DNA of 64,000 bases from Zychaea mexicana (Eukaryota > Mucoromycota > Mucoromycetes > Mucorales > Lichtheimiaceae). The stretch is taken from the NCBI RefSeq assembly GCF_025766255.1, contig NW_026516680.1, positions 1 through 64,000 of the forward strand, given 5' to 3'. Both the position numbers and the translations under genes were made by a program. Shown here one piece after another: positions 33,784 to 45,635 of the stretch; positions within the stretch are counted from its first letter, which is position 1, and each line of letters starts with the position of its first letter. A model generated the notes under the pieces. The model was not told where the DNA came from, searched no databases, and worked only from the letters and a program-made list of their open reading frames with translations.

Positions 33784-33986
33784 CAGGAGCTTAATATTTT
33801 CGCCACGACCGATGTAATCTAATATTTAAAAGGTTGTAATACATGACATATGTGTTATAAGCTCTCTTCTTTTTAAAAACAACATCCATTGTATCATAGC
33901 ATGAATAATTGCGTGACACATAGACCACCATCTTGCTGCTTGACAAAGTAGAAATAGTATAGCTTAACATGAGACAAATCAGCCAT
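33784..33986 (-). pseudogene. GST copy 3, N-terminal exons (broken)
   Basis: Starting at ATG 33986 the minus strand reads MADLSHVKLYYFYFVKQQDGG, matching exon 1 of both intact GSTs (MVDLSHVKLHYFDF, MTDISHLKLYYFVF). After a putative intron (donor GTCTAT, acceptor TTAG) exon 2 begins YIGRGENIKLL, the start of the conserved GRGEN helix, and ends abruptly at a stop at 33783–33781 where the intact genes continue LEDAG. The middle of the gene (about 85 to 90 residues) is missing and the C-terminal exons are 5.4 kb further on. The break point is therefore defined to within a few bases. Confidence 0.85.
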
Positions 33987-34506
33987 AATACCGTTTAGGA
34001 GAGCGAAACAAAAGGAATATGGATCGAGAAATACCCGTTCCCCGTCGACTTTGTTTGAAAGTTGATGCGCTTTGTTGTTACGTGACGTTTTCGCGTAGAT
34101 GACACGATGGAGGTGATGACAAATCAATCCTGGCATCAAAGCCTCATTGACTTAGATAGGAGGTGGCACAACCAATGATGATGCATGAAGGCAACGTGAT
34201 CCGTACTTAGTGGAAAAGATCTATGTCGAAGGTTTCGCATGCCCTTTTTATTGACTGCGGATTTGGCGGAACTACTATAGTGTAAACATTTGACTTAGTG
34301 GTTCTTGATGTTTGGCTACATAAGCCTTTTCATTGTTAAAGTAGAAGAAGAAAGAGGAATTTTTAAAGTAATGTACAGTTTGAACAAGACACAAAGAAAA
34401 CATGAACAGGAGCACGCTATATGAGAAAAAAAGAAAAGAAAATGTACGAGGTGGTGTGGGATGTGGGGGTGGAGCTGAAAATAGTGCAGTGGTTGCTTCT
34501 ATAATA
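33987..34506. other. Intergenic region, flippase 3' side
   Basis: This 520-nt spacer lies between the GST relic's start codon and the flippase stop. It would include the old GST promoter and the flippase terminator. No gene is seen. Confidence 0.4.
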
Positions 34507-37500
34507 TTATGGTGATGAAGGAGGAGGGGGATGATGCGGTTGTTGTTGTTGATGTAATGGCGACGATGATGAGGGTGGTGATGGACGAAGGTCAACAAGT
34601 TCGGATTCATCCTCTTGTTGCGGTTGATGATGATGTTGCTGGAGCGGTTGTGATAATGTATGATGGTCGTCAAAAGGACCGCGTTGTTGATATTGCTGGT
34701 GCTCCTGCTGCGGCGGCGATATTCCCATAAAACTACTTCCGGGAGACCTGAACGGATCAAGCGAGTCGGATGACTGCTTGTGCGACACAATTCGCTGCTT
34801 CATGGCCTTCATCATCTTCCATCCAAGGCTAGTTGATTTCTTCGGCTCTGTCGTAGGTGCAGTGTCGTACCTGCGTAACTTGAACCCCTGCAATGGCATC
34901 CAGTCGCGCCCTTTAGTGTCGCCGCCATCTTCAAAGGTTGTAGATAACGTAGCAGTGGACATGCGTGCACGTAATCGTAAGCTGGCTTTAGAGGAAAGAC
35001 TCGAGTGGCGATAGAGTGATTTGTGTCGAATTTCGTCAAACGGTGATGAGTCGTCAGATGAGAAAGCAAAACCATTGAATGATGTGCGGGTACCCGACCC
35101 CATGTTCATAATTTCTGTACGTTTCGATGGCGTCCTCTTGAGCTTAGCTTCACTTAGCGCATATGTGTTCTCGTCCTGGCGATACATATCATCCTCATCG
35201 TCATACAATTTGAACATGGTGTTTTCGCTCTGTGTACGCTGCATAGTGATGGGCAACACTTCTTCTTCATCATCAAGCGTCCGTGTCTTTCGCTTCTTGC
35301 CATACCCATGTTTGCCACCGCATAGCACGACTTCTCGAATAATGTCGTTATCAAATGGTTTATCCATATGTAAAACGTACTTGGTGGCGTAACGCGGTAA
35401 CATACAGATCACAAACGTGACGATTAGACACAGCCAGAACGCGCCTTCACGGAAAAGGATATCTTCGCCGTAAAAGGTAAACGTATTGACCTGGGCATAG
35501 ATGGCTGTCCATATAAAGAACGTGGCTGACGATAATGCAATGACCAGTACCATAACCCACGTCCAGCTAAAGATCGTAAAGCCCACGAGCGCATTGGCGA
35601 CTACCACCGCAATACCAGCAATAAAAGTACCCAGCTCATACACGCCTTCCATATCGTATCCGGCCTGACTGAATTTGCCACCAATGAATAACATGTAAGG
35701 AACACCAAAACATACGGCAGATTGATAAATAGCATCGACCACCGTGAGATAAAATCGTGATTTGTGGAATTTGTCGTCACGTATACCCATCAGATAAAGC
35801 TGTGGGTATTTATACGAGTATTTCGAAACGAGATCTTGATCCAACACACCTAGTTGAATGTTTCCGGTTAGTTTAGTATATGTCTTACATGTATATGCAT
35901 GGTTGAAGAATGGATAAGCTTACCAGCAAAGATACATGGCAGAGAGGTAAACACCAGGTTGTACAATGTAATGTACGAGTAGTCAAACATCATGGTACCC
36001 GAAAATCTAATTAAGTATTTGTGTTTGCCGTTGTTAGGCTCCTGATAATGCATTTGAGCCCGTATGTAGTAAAGATAATTACCCGCAGAATAGCTGATAC
36101 CAAAAGAGGACCAGTGTCCACATGATGTTCTTGTAGAAAAACGTCAAAATCATTTCAGATGTGCGCAGGTATGACCATCGACCGTGTACCAAAAGGAGCT
36201 TGCTGAGATAGCGGAATTGTGCAATGGCATAATCTGAAGCCATGACAGCTTGTCGACCTTCTTCACCCGAAATACCGACGCCAACGTTGGCCTCCTGGAT
36301 CATGGATACGTCGTTTGCACCGTCGCCGATAGCTAGCGTCATGACCTTAAGACCCTTTTTAACAAGATTGACAACATTGGCCTTCTGCATTGGACTGACA
36401 CGACAGCAGATGACAGCCATACACTGTGTACCAAGCGACAATAGCTCGTCTTTGATTGGGGGCTCGAGGGCGTACTTTAGTGATTCACCATCAATGACCA
36501 GTGCACATTTTTGATAGGACGATTTCTCGCCGACTTCGATCTGAGCTTTTCTGATCTGTACCATGGTATCATGCTCGTCGCGTCCACTGACGCTGATGAG
36601 GAGCATGTCTTTGGTCAACAAGTTGCATGCAAACCCAATGTTAATGGCCGTTTCGATTTTGTCGCCAGTCAGTACCCAGATCTTGATGCCTGCTTGAGCC
36701 AAGACACCGATAGTTTCAGGGACACCCTCCTGCAATTTGTCCTCGATAGCTGTGCCTCCGATCAGCATAAGCGATTGTTCGATTTCCTCGCATACAGCCT
36801 CAATCTCCTCGTCACGGTTCCGGATAGCGCTCGCTGCGGTCTTGTATCGGTCAGCCCATTGCTGGTACTCCTTTTCGGATAACATTCTGCTTGCAATACA
36901 CAAGGTACGTAATCCCTCGTTGGCGAACACACCAAGGTGCTCTGACGTCTCTTCACGAATACGTTTTTGCTCTCTGCCAGCATCGTCATCCGGCAAATCT
37001 TGCGCCAATCGTTCGTAAATGACCGAGTCCGCTCCTTTACATAGCAGCACAATGCTGCCATCCTGTTGAGACCGAATGATAACACTCATTCTCTTTCGGG
37101 TCGAGTTGAACTCCAGGACATTTAGCAGGGTAAAGTTTCGTAGCTCGCCTAATGCATCCATGATGACCGTATCCTTTTCACGTGCAACAAATGTAAATCC
37201 AACGTCGCGTGCTGTAGCTACCAATGCTGCCTCGTCGGGCGATTGAGCCTTGTAGACAATTTCATATGGGTTATCCGGGTCCGGCAATTCGGGAATGACA
37301 GTGTGACACAAAGCCAATGCCGAGAAAAAGTGAATTAAACTCTGGGACTGGGCGTCATCGCTGGCCAGATCGTCGTACACCTTGGGGTCCACAAACGTTG
37401 ACCGGGGATTGACGTAGCGGTGGTTGAATAATTGGCTTTGCTTTTGGAGCATCTCTTGCCGTGCCTTATTCACATCCATGCTGTCTGAAATTTGAATGTT

Positions 37501-39602
37501 CGCCATGTTTGGATTATCGCGTTTTTTGGCGCCAATGGAAGCTTCTGTTTCACCAAGGCCGTAAGAGACGCCATTCACCGTGCAGCGTCGAAATTCCATG
37601 ATGTTTTGTGTCAAGGTGCCCGTCTTGTCAGAGAAGATATACTCTATTTGACCAAGGTCATCGGATATGTTCCAAGTTTTGGGTATACATGCCTGGTCCA
37701 GCCTTTCATTATACATGTCGATATCGGTATGGATGAAATATGCCTGTCCAATTCATTTAGAAGCAATTAATTTCTTCTTCTCTAATTCGTTGTTTCCTGG
37801 GTTTAAGATTGACTTACAGCTGCGGTCTTGACAATTTGTACAGATATATACAGTGAGATGGGAATGATATTTTGATATATAACAAGTGTCGTCCTAGAGG
37901 TAGTCTTTATTTAGCAAAGCAGCCAGGTGTGAAGTCACACACGTGCGCACGTTCATAATTCCAAACATACCAGAACATTAAGAAACCTTCCATAGTGGCG
38001 CTTTCTGCATCCTTGCTTTCGAAAAAGTCAGCAGATGTCGGTGTCGAATACACAACGCTGGCAGCAATGGAACAAATGACGCATAGTACAAACAGCAGCA
38101 CAAAATTGGCAATGACCTAGTGGACCTGTTTTTAGTAATTTGTGTTGTTGTTGTTGTTATTGGGAAACCCGGGCTTGACATATATATCGGCTTATGTTAC
38201 TCACATGTGGGTTCGTCGCCTTTTCGATTTTGCTGCGTTTACTCGGCGTCTTGCCCGAATTGAGCATGATTTTGGTTTCGTTGCCGGTAAAAAGAACAAG
38301 CCCAATGACCCAGCCCGTATTACGCAAAACACAACCTCGAAGAAGTACATTGCTGCTTGTAATGGCTTCAGTTTTCTCGTGTGAAACCGCATCTTCGTCC
38401 TCGTCGTCAACGTCAGCGTCTTCTCCCGCAGGTTGCAAGTCGGATGGGGTCATCATAGGACTACTGCCACCTGCTGTTCCTGACATATAATCTTCGCCAC
38501 TGCCATCCATTTCCACTTTCCATTTGAGAACGCCGTTGTAAGTGTATAAATTTGCGTGTGGCGGCTCGCTTTCGACGTAAAACTCTGAGCGTTTACAGTC
38601 GTCGACGGTGTTTATTTCGCTTGTTGCCTGCAAGGACCGCATAATCTTGAGATTCGTTTCGCCGTCCAAATTTTGGGTTTCGACATAGCACAGACCATCT
38701 TGCTCGGACGTTGACAAGACAGCAATGTCGGCTGGTACAGCGTCGTCGTTCCTGAGATACACAAAGTCGCCAACCCGCAAATCCTGCCAACGCGTCTTTT
38801 TCCATCGTTTGTCGACCGGTTGACGTGCCAAGGAACTATGCTTCTTTTTCTTCTTTTCGGGCTCCTCGCGGCCTGAGCGCCGGAGCACCGAATGCGGAAT
38901 CTGACCAGGCCGATATGGCATCTTCTTCTTTCCTTTGAACACTCGTTTGAAAGGCGTTGCACCGGACCGTAGTAACGACGAAGCGCTCTTCTTTGACGGT
39001 GGTAGTTCGATAAAGTCTGACTGGACAGTTGTCACGCGGCTGAGGTCAAGGTCGTCTTTGGGCGGTGCCTTCTTGAAGGGCCGTTTGAAAAACTGCACAA
39101 GCGCGTTCAACCAGCGCCGTGCAAGTGACACTTTATAGACGGCGACATTTACGTTGGACCACTCTCGAATCGTATATGTAACGGCCTTATTGACGCTTTC
39201 GTCGGTCTGGTGTCGTTTGTTGTCTTCGAAAGCGTCCTTGACACCGGTGATGATGAGAATGGCGGCAAGCGGTAAAATGACTAGAATGGGCGATGCTGAT
39301 GTACTAAAGAGGGGGAACATTTGCAAAATAACTAGGAATAAGAAGTAGAGGTTGGCAATGCCTCGAAACTGCTCAAACAGATTCTTTGGCAGGAAGGTGA
39401 ACCAAGTGTATTTGGCAGTCCGGATTTTGTTGGCGATGAACGTTTTCGATGGCTGACCATAGTCATCAAGTTGATCGCTGGGTATTTCGGTGTTGACATA
39501 GATCGAGCGACCCTCGGTGGATGCTGTTGGAAATGGGTTCTTTTTCTCTTTTGTAAGTTGAAACCACTGGACTACTTTTGCCCAGGGACTGCTCGACGCC
39601 AT
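34507..39602 (-). CDS. P4-ATPase phospholipid flippase, Dnf1/Dnf2 type
   Basis: Six exons (39602–38205, 38116–37971, 37893–37818, 37743–36083, 36006–35924, 35849–34507), 1568 residues, close to yeast Dnf1. In order: N-terminal KTFIANKIRTAKYTWFTFLPKNLFEQFRG and first TM pair; actuator domain with DLRVGDFVYLRNDDAVPADI and LDGETNLK, interrupted by a long basic insert; the TM4 motif IIPISLYISVQ; the phosphorylation site IFSDKTGTLTQ (Asp579); nucleotide-binding and hinge motifs (GADSVIYERL, WVLTGDKIETAINIGFAC, AIGDGANDVSMIQEA); and the six C-terminal TM helices. The tail is long and disordered with acidic, Ser-rich and His/Gln/Pro-rich runs. It flips aminophospholipids or lyso/PC lipids to the cytosolic leaflet at the plasma membrane or endosomes, normally with a Cdc50-family subunit, which is not in this window. 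Confidence 0.96.
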
Positions 39603-41073
39603 GGCTCGTTCTCTACACTTTCAAGGGGCGGTTGTGGAGGGTGGTTATTGTTGTCGATGTTAATGGATGTGGTCGGTGGGTGTCTGTTAGAGAGAGGGGG
39701 AGGCTGGTATTAAGGAAGGGACCGGGAGAGGGGAGAGAGTTTGTAGAGAGTAGAAAAGATATATATAGCAGAGCGAGGAAGATAAAGAGAGAGAAGAGAG
39801 AAAAAGAAAGAAAAGAGAGAAAAGAGAAGAGCGCTAATGCAGAAAAGAAAGAAGGCCTATATGGGCTTATTTTTACACAGAGATTATATCGAACACGGAA
39901 AAGGGATGGCATTATTATAGTCATTGACCATGGGTGATCGCCGCGTATAAGGGTCCCTAACCACCCACGACACCCCCCAAGTAGATACCGTAAATTGCAC
40001 TTAGCAGTCATTGTAGCCAGCCGTCCGTAATGATCATCATTTATTAGTTGTCACCTTAAATTCCTTCTGCTGATTGCATGCCTCTGTTGCTGTTGTCTAG
40101 GGGCATAGATAGTCTCGTAGATGGACACAGAACTGTCATTGCATTAACATACAAATATGTGTCCTTTGCTGGGTACAACATGACCAAACCAGGCTGAACC
40201 ATTGTCGTGTCACCGACGTGAAAGGTGGGTGGGGGAGAATGAAGAAGCGCTTTGTCCTACGTTACTGCACGTGTTGCAATGTACACTTTGGTTCGGCGCG
40301 CCAAGAAGGTGCACAGCAAACCTTTACCTTCCAAGTAGGCAAGTATTAAAAATCCCAGGAACAAACCTAACAATGGCTGCTCTCCATATTACATAGCTTT
40401 TTTTTTGTCTCCGCCTTTCTATTGAGCTTTTCGTTGTTAGCATATGGTTCATTATTACTATGAAGAGAATACAACCCCGCCTTTTTGAGTTTGGGCATTC
40501 TCATTAATAGTACTCCTAAGAAAAATCGCATACCGTAAGGATATGATTGGCGGAGTGCTTACAGCATACTACTGTTGAATATATATAGCACACAGGTGGA
40601 AGCCAGAGGCCACTGAGTCCTGCTATGTTGTCTATCGTAGCCGCTGTTGCCAGCCTACTTCCATATTTACATGGAACCAGCCTTTACGCACAGCGCCATA
40701 GTTGACCCTGGTGTGCGCGAGTTGAGCAAATATCGGAGAGCCAATCAAAGGGCTTAGCGTCGCAAAAAGTGCTGCAGCGTAGCAGCCCGCATGACCATAC
40801 ACAAACACACGCACATAATACACATACAATGCACACGCACTCACTCGCAATGTGCTTCTCCCTTCTATCAGCAGAAGTGTGGCCTTTTCCTATTCAAGTC
40901 ATCCGACTCTCAACTCGGAAAAAAAACATTCAACCATATAATTTTTAGGCTTTTTCTTCTCGCTCCCGTCGCCCACTCTTCTTCTTTCTCTTTTGCTTCA
41001 GTTCCTTTTGTTACTCTTGGCAGAGGGGCTTATTGTTTAATATACACGGTATTCGTCGCTTCCGTCATCCATA
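39603..41073. promoter_or_regulatory. Divergent promoter region with long purine tract
   Basis: About 1.5 kb between divergent genes. Next to the flippase start (39720–39860) is a nearly pure GA-rich tract on the plus strand (CT-rich on the flippase sense strand), a common fungal core-promoter/leader feature. The leader before 41074 is also pyrimidine-rich (40960–41010). A 64-codon frame at 40202–40396 has no support. Confidence 0.45.
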
Positions 41074-41703
41074 ATGCCCTCCCTATTCAGCCCTTCTTCA
41101 CCTGACAGGCCCAAAACCCGACGCTGGTCGTCAGCCATGCCACAGGGGCCTCCGCCACCCTCGTCACCGGAGCATCGAAGGAAACCACCGAGGCTATCGT
41201 TTCATAAGAGCATCTCCATGACAAACGTATTCGAACCACAACAGCAACAATCAAATCAGCAGCAACCAACAACCCCAGCCCGGAAAATGCGCAATCGACT
41301 ATCTTCGTTCCTTACCACATCACCGATCAGCCTTCGTAGCAGTAGCCATAATTCATTGGACAAATTGACAGAAGAACCACCACAGCCGTCGGTATCAGCA
41401 CCTTCACCATTCGAACACGATATCTCTTCACCTTGCTCAAACACTACCACCGCATCGTCATCATCTGATGACTTTTTGGCTTCCCCTTACGAGGACTACC
41501 ATGTGACCTCGCCAACGCTACTACATTCGGAAAATGCTTATGTAAAAAAGCCCATGGGGCTTGCACAAATGGTACAGACTGAGCTCGGATGCATCATGGA
41601 GCAAGTAGACGAAGAGATCGAGCAAGAATGGGAGCATAGTCGTCGGATACTACGTCAATCACTTTCCATGCCCGTTACATTGTCGTCGGGACTTTATAAA
41701 TAA
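41074..41703 (+). CDS. Orphan Ser/Pro-rich protein
   Basis: Single-exon, 209 residues. The N-terminal two thirds are low complexity: Ser/Pro (PSLFSPSSPDRPKTRRWSS), basic-flanked Ser sites of the R-x-x-S type (KPPRLSFHKSISMTNVF, KMRNRLSSFL), and Gln and Ser runs. The C-terminal ~45 residues (KPMGLAQMVQTELGCIMEQ … EEIEQEWEHSRRILRQS) form an unbiased, probably helical and acidic segment, the most likely conserved part. No domain is recognised. It looks like a phosphoregulated adaptor. It was called because the frame is long, begins after a clean pyrimidine leader and carries a coherent C-terminus. Confidence 0.6.
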   Translation: MPSLFSPSSPDRPKTRRWSSAMPQGPPPPSSPEHRRKPPRLSFHKSISMTNVFEPQQQQSNQQQPTTPARKMRNRLSSFLTTSPISLRSSSHNSLDKLTEEPPQPSVSAPSPFEHDISSPCSNTTTASSSSDDFLASPYEDYHVTSPTLLHSENAYVKKPMGLAQMVQTELGCIMEQVDEEIEQEWEHSRRILRQSLSMPVTLSSGLYK

Positions 41704-44700
41704 AACTTTCTTTTTTCGTTTGTTTGTGTTGTTGTACACACACAGACCTCCTGTGGAGTATTTTTAGTAAAACGATGGTTTATTTTGGCACAAATAACAC
41801 TAGCGGGGACGGAGGAAGCCAATAAAGTAGACAGACCTTGGCATTAGAGTTACCCAATCGCCTGCAATTGTAACGCTTCCTTTTGACTCAAACGTGAGCT
41901 GAGCCCTGGGGATCCTCCCAGGCAATCGCAGTGAGCCTGCTACTGAAGGTGTCAGAGATTTCAGCAAAGCCCTAATCCCTCGAGAGGTTAAAAATGTACT
42001 TGTGCAGTTCTAAAATTAAGTAAACGAGGTTCCCTATACTCCCGGGTTTTGACCTTGACATGCAGCGTTTTGCTGAGCTCAACCCTTTAAACGCATAGAG
42101 TGACATTGGCATAGATCGATAAATGCTATACATTGGACATGTGATACGAGTGTACTGGTAATTTATCCAGCAAAACATTTATTAGAGGACCCTCATATAC
42201 GACAACTGCCAAAGATGTTACAATGCAATATGCTGGGTACGGCACATCAAAATGTCCTGGAAAAACCGTTGGCAATTTGTACTGACCCTGCGTTCAAAAT
42301 TCCGTTGGAACACAGAGTGCACAAGCTACAGCATGCTCTAGGAAGCTGCAGTAGATAAAACTTGAAGACACAAAAACCATTAATCGCTATAAGTAAACGC
42401 TTTCTTTGGAGAAGCACTACCCGAGCTGCTATATTAACAACGCCCCGAGTTTCAAATTTCCCAAGAAAACAATGGCGCGGAGTGCATGAACGCTAGAAAT
42501 CTATCACCAACTCAGCCCAACTGCTATCATTCATTTGAACGACCTGTGATATTTATTTTACCAGACCGTCAAAAACATAAATAAAACGTCGGACCATTTG
42601 AGAATTGTAGTGAATCGACATAAAACAGAGCCTATCTTTAAGTAGCAGTGGCGATTCCTTCAAGGGGTTATGGCAAAATCCGCTCTACCTTTCTCCCGGA
42701 TAGATCTCTCCTTTTGTCGATCCTCCTCCAAGGATATATTTTGCCCATTTCTGTCATGGTGGTAAATATTACCAGGAGCAATATGCTGAGTCGACGATAA
42801 TGATCTCACAATCATTTAGTGTATATCCAAGCAAAAACTGCTCTCCAATTTATATGCATCCTATAAAAAGAAGCATGTTACCTTGCATAGTTAGCAACAC
42901 TGTTGTGCATATCTATTTAAATATCATCCCTGATGAAGATCAAACATTGGTGTGTTAACGCAACTTTGATTCTTGTGGCTGAGATTATATATGCAGCGTT
43001 TGCGTCTGACAGGTACCATGCATCGATATAAATAGCCCCACACGTCAATCATTGCGTTGGTAGGTACCAAGTATCCTCAACTAAAGCTGACGTTCAGTTG
43101 AGCAAAAATGTATTGACGGAATTTTCTAAAATATGACAAAGCATAAAGCGTTAATGCCAATCGAAGTATACTCTAAGTTTCAAAGCTTTGATCTGAAACG
43201 AGGAGTATTTACACGCAATTTATTGAAATAGTACACGAAAAGAGTTTTTGAATATCGTTTCAAAATTAATAACTCTAATATCTTGTTGCTATACCGCAGC
43301 GAGAAGGAATTTATGTAGCAAGTGTTGTAATATAGAGTCACAAGAGAAGGCCTTTGGATACATCAGTTCATAAATGGCGGACAGTGGGCGCACTTGATGT
43401 CGACATAGTTCTGGTGTGCACAGATGGGTTTGCTTGATACAGTGGACAAAAGATATCGTCTAGTCGCGCGTAGCCGAGTCGTTATGTTTACCAAACTTTA
43501 TATTGGAAGCATACTTGAAATAACTGCTCGAGCTACATAAGAAACGAATGCAATTGCTACCAATAAGAATACTAGTCCAAATAGAATACCAGCTAGAATA
43601 AAGAAAGTGAAGAATCCTAATACTACATGTCGTTGGAGACCAATGTATTATGCTTTGACAGTGGTTGAGGTCACAGGATAAGCAACAGCCTTGCTGGACC
43701 GAAACAAAAGAGTTCAGTTAAAGTGTGTAGGATGCACACGTCCTTTAATCCATGCACGGACGTCTTCACTTTTACGAATCCCGATGTATTCTCGACAATA
43801 CTTATGTGTGATTTTTTTTGGTGTGCGGATGAAATGAAAAAAAAGATAGAAAGGAAGAGAAACATATACTCAATATTCTTGTCACCGTCATTATAACGTA
43901 CATAATGCTACTTTTTTCATTCACTATGTATTCATATAGCTGTGAGGTATGCAGTAATGTACATTATTTGGACGAGTCCTGTTTGTTCATAGCTGCTGGA
44001 TATGTAACTTGCAAAGTTAAGAGATAAAATGCAATAGCAGGAACCGCGGTTTTTGCTGGTGTATCTTTTGATTATCAGTAACGCAAAAAAATCTCTGAAA
44101 TAACTATGGATCTGCGTTCTGAAATTGAATATTTCAATTTGCATAAAGTCATGATCGCCAACTTTTCTTACCATTTCTAATGAGATTTCATATCCTGAGA
44201 GGATGCGTTTCAATTGAGTTGAATGGTTAGATGGATGGAGCAGGAATCTTTGTTATACATATAAAAGAAGATGATGTAAGCCAAATCAATGTAAATTATT
44301 TTGTAGAACGATTTGAACAGTATTTTAGACGCGTCAAAAATTCCATGTACAATTGATAATTTGGTAATATCATCACCGGGTACAAAGCTTGCAAGGTATA
44401 CTCGCTTTAAATCATATCATGACAAAAAGCGTGGTGAAAAATGGCGTGGTGTATTACTAGCTAGCATCTACCCAGTAGAATAGAAAGTGTCTTGATCCTC
44501 ATCAGCCCGACATAGTGACCCTACCCCTTCCCATCCTATATGTATATTAGCAATGACCTTTGAAATCTCTAATATAGCAAAAGTTACACACAATTTTTTT
44601 CTTTATAGACTGATTGTTGGCTAAATCGCACTAGTAGTATTATATATTGCACTTTACAAAGTAAGTGTGTTGCGGTGTGATGCATGTTAAGTATATCACT

Positions 44701-45635
44701 TAAACATACAAGAAGTTGGCACTCCACAAAGATAGATAATGATCGCTTTGTTCTCTGATTATGTTAGAACTGTTATCGCATGAGAGCTTACAGTGTTTGT
44801 TTCGTCCTCCTGACAGCTGCGAAGAAGAGGACAGCAACGTTGTGCAACCATATACGATATCTAGGCTCGCCACCACTATACCGTCGACGAGTAGGTTCTT
44901 GATTGGTCTTTTCGATGCATAAGGGCACAGCTCGTTTTGTGCTCTATGGCTCTACTTCATTCCCCCTGAAACTTTATTGTTGCATTATATACTTTTGTGC
45001 CACTGATTAGATTATATCTTGCCAAAGTTTTTTGTTCTTCTCTAATATAGTGATACAATAGCCACGGCAGAGTAAGCGCCTTCAGGTGTGCAGCAGTACA
45101 TAAAAATTCCGCAGAAGCCTGCTGATCTACTCATCCATCAAAGGCTTAAGCCTCTGCAAAATATTTCTGCGCCTCTATGCATATTGCTGTAGTACACACT
45201 ACTCTTGCTGTGATAATACGAATACTTTGGCGCAATATTATATATTCTGTTAGACAATGTTTCTGAAAAAATTTAACTGCACAAGCTGATATGCTGAGCA
45301 GCAACGACAATCGAGTAGTTAAGAAAAAGCAGCAGCAGCAGTAGTAGTGGAATTGACTTAGCATTCAAACTATACGGTAAGTATGCTGTTCTGCTACGTA
45401 CTATAGACCATGTGCCATGTTTGTTGCCACCCAGATTCCGTTTCTAGTCTCCGGACGTCATGCCGGTTCGCCTGCACTGATCGTACTAAATTTTCCGGTA
45501 CATTAAGAAGAATAATCCTACGACTTTATTTTTTCTCACTTTCCTTTTTTTCTCTTCGCTCTTCTTTTTTTTCTTCTTCTTCTACTCATATAATTCCGGT
45601 ACAAGAATAATAATAACTATAATCGTAATACTATA
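41704..45635. other. Gene-poor 3.9 kb region
   Basis: This is the longest stretch without a supportable gene. It is AT-rich, with only short frames (none above 93 codons) and no tRNA, rRNA or simple repeat noticed. Irregular composition and isolated coding-like scraps suggest old, decayed repeats, but no family can be named. The last ~100 nt before 45636 are pyrimidine-rich and form the allantoicase leader. Confidence 0.4.

Noticed and set aside
34509..34730. Val/Asp-rich plus-strand frame under the flippase tail
   Set aside because: It is a shadow of the His/Gln/Pro repeat tail of the P4-ATPase.
45119..45200. Possible tRNA-like palindromic stretch
   Set aside because: No cloverleaf with a T-loop consensus (GGTTCRANYCC) could be formed; no convincing tRNA was found anywhere in the window.
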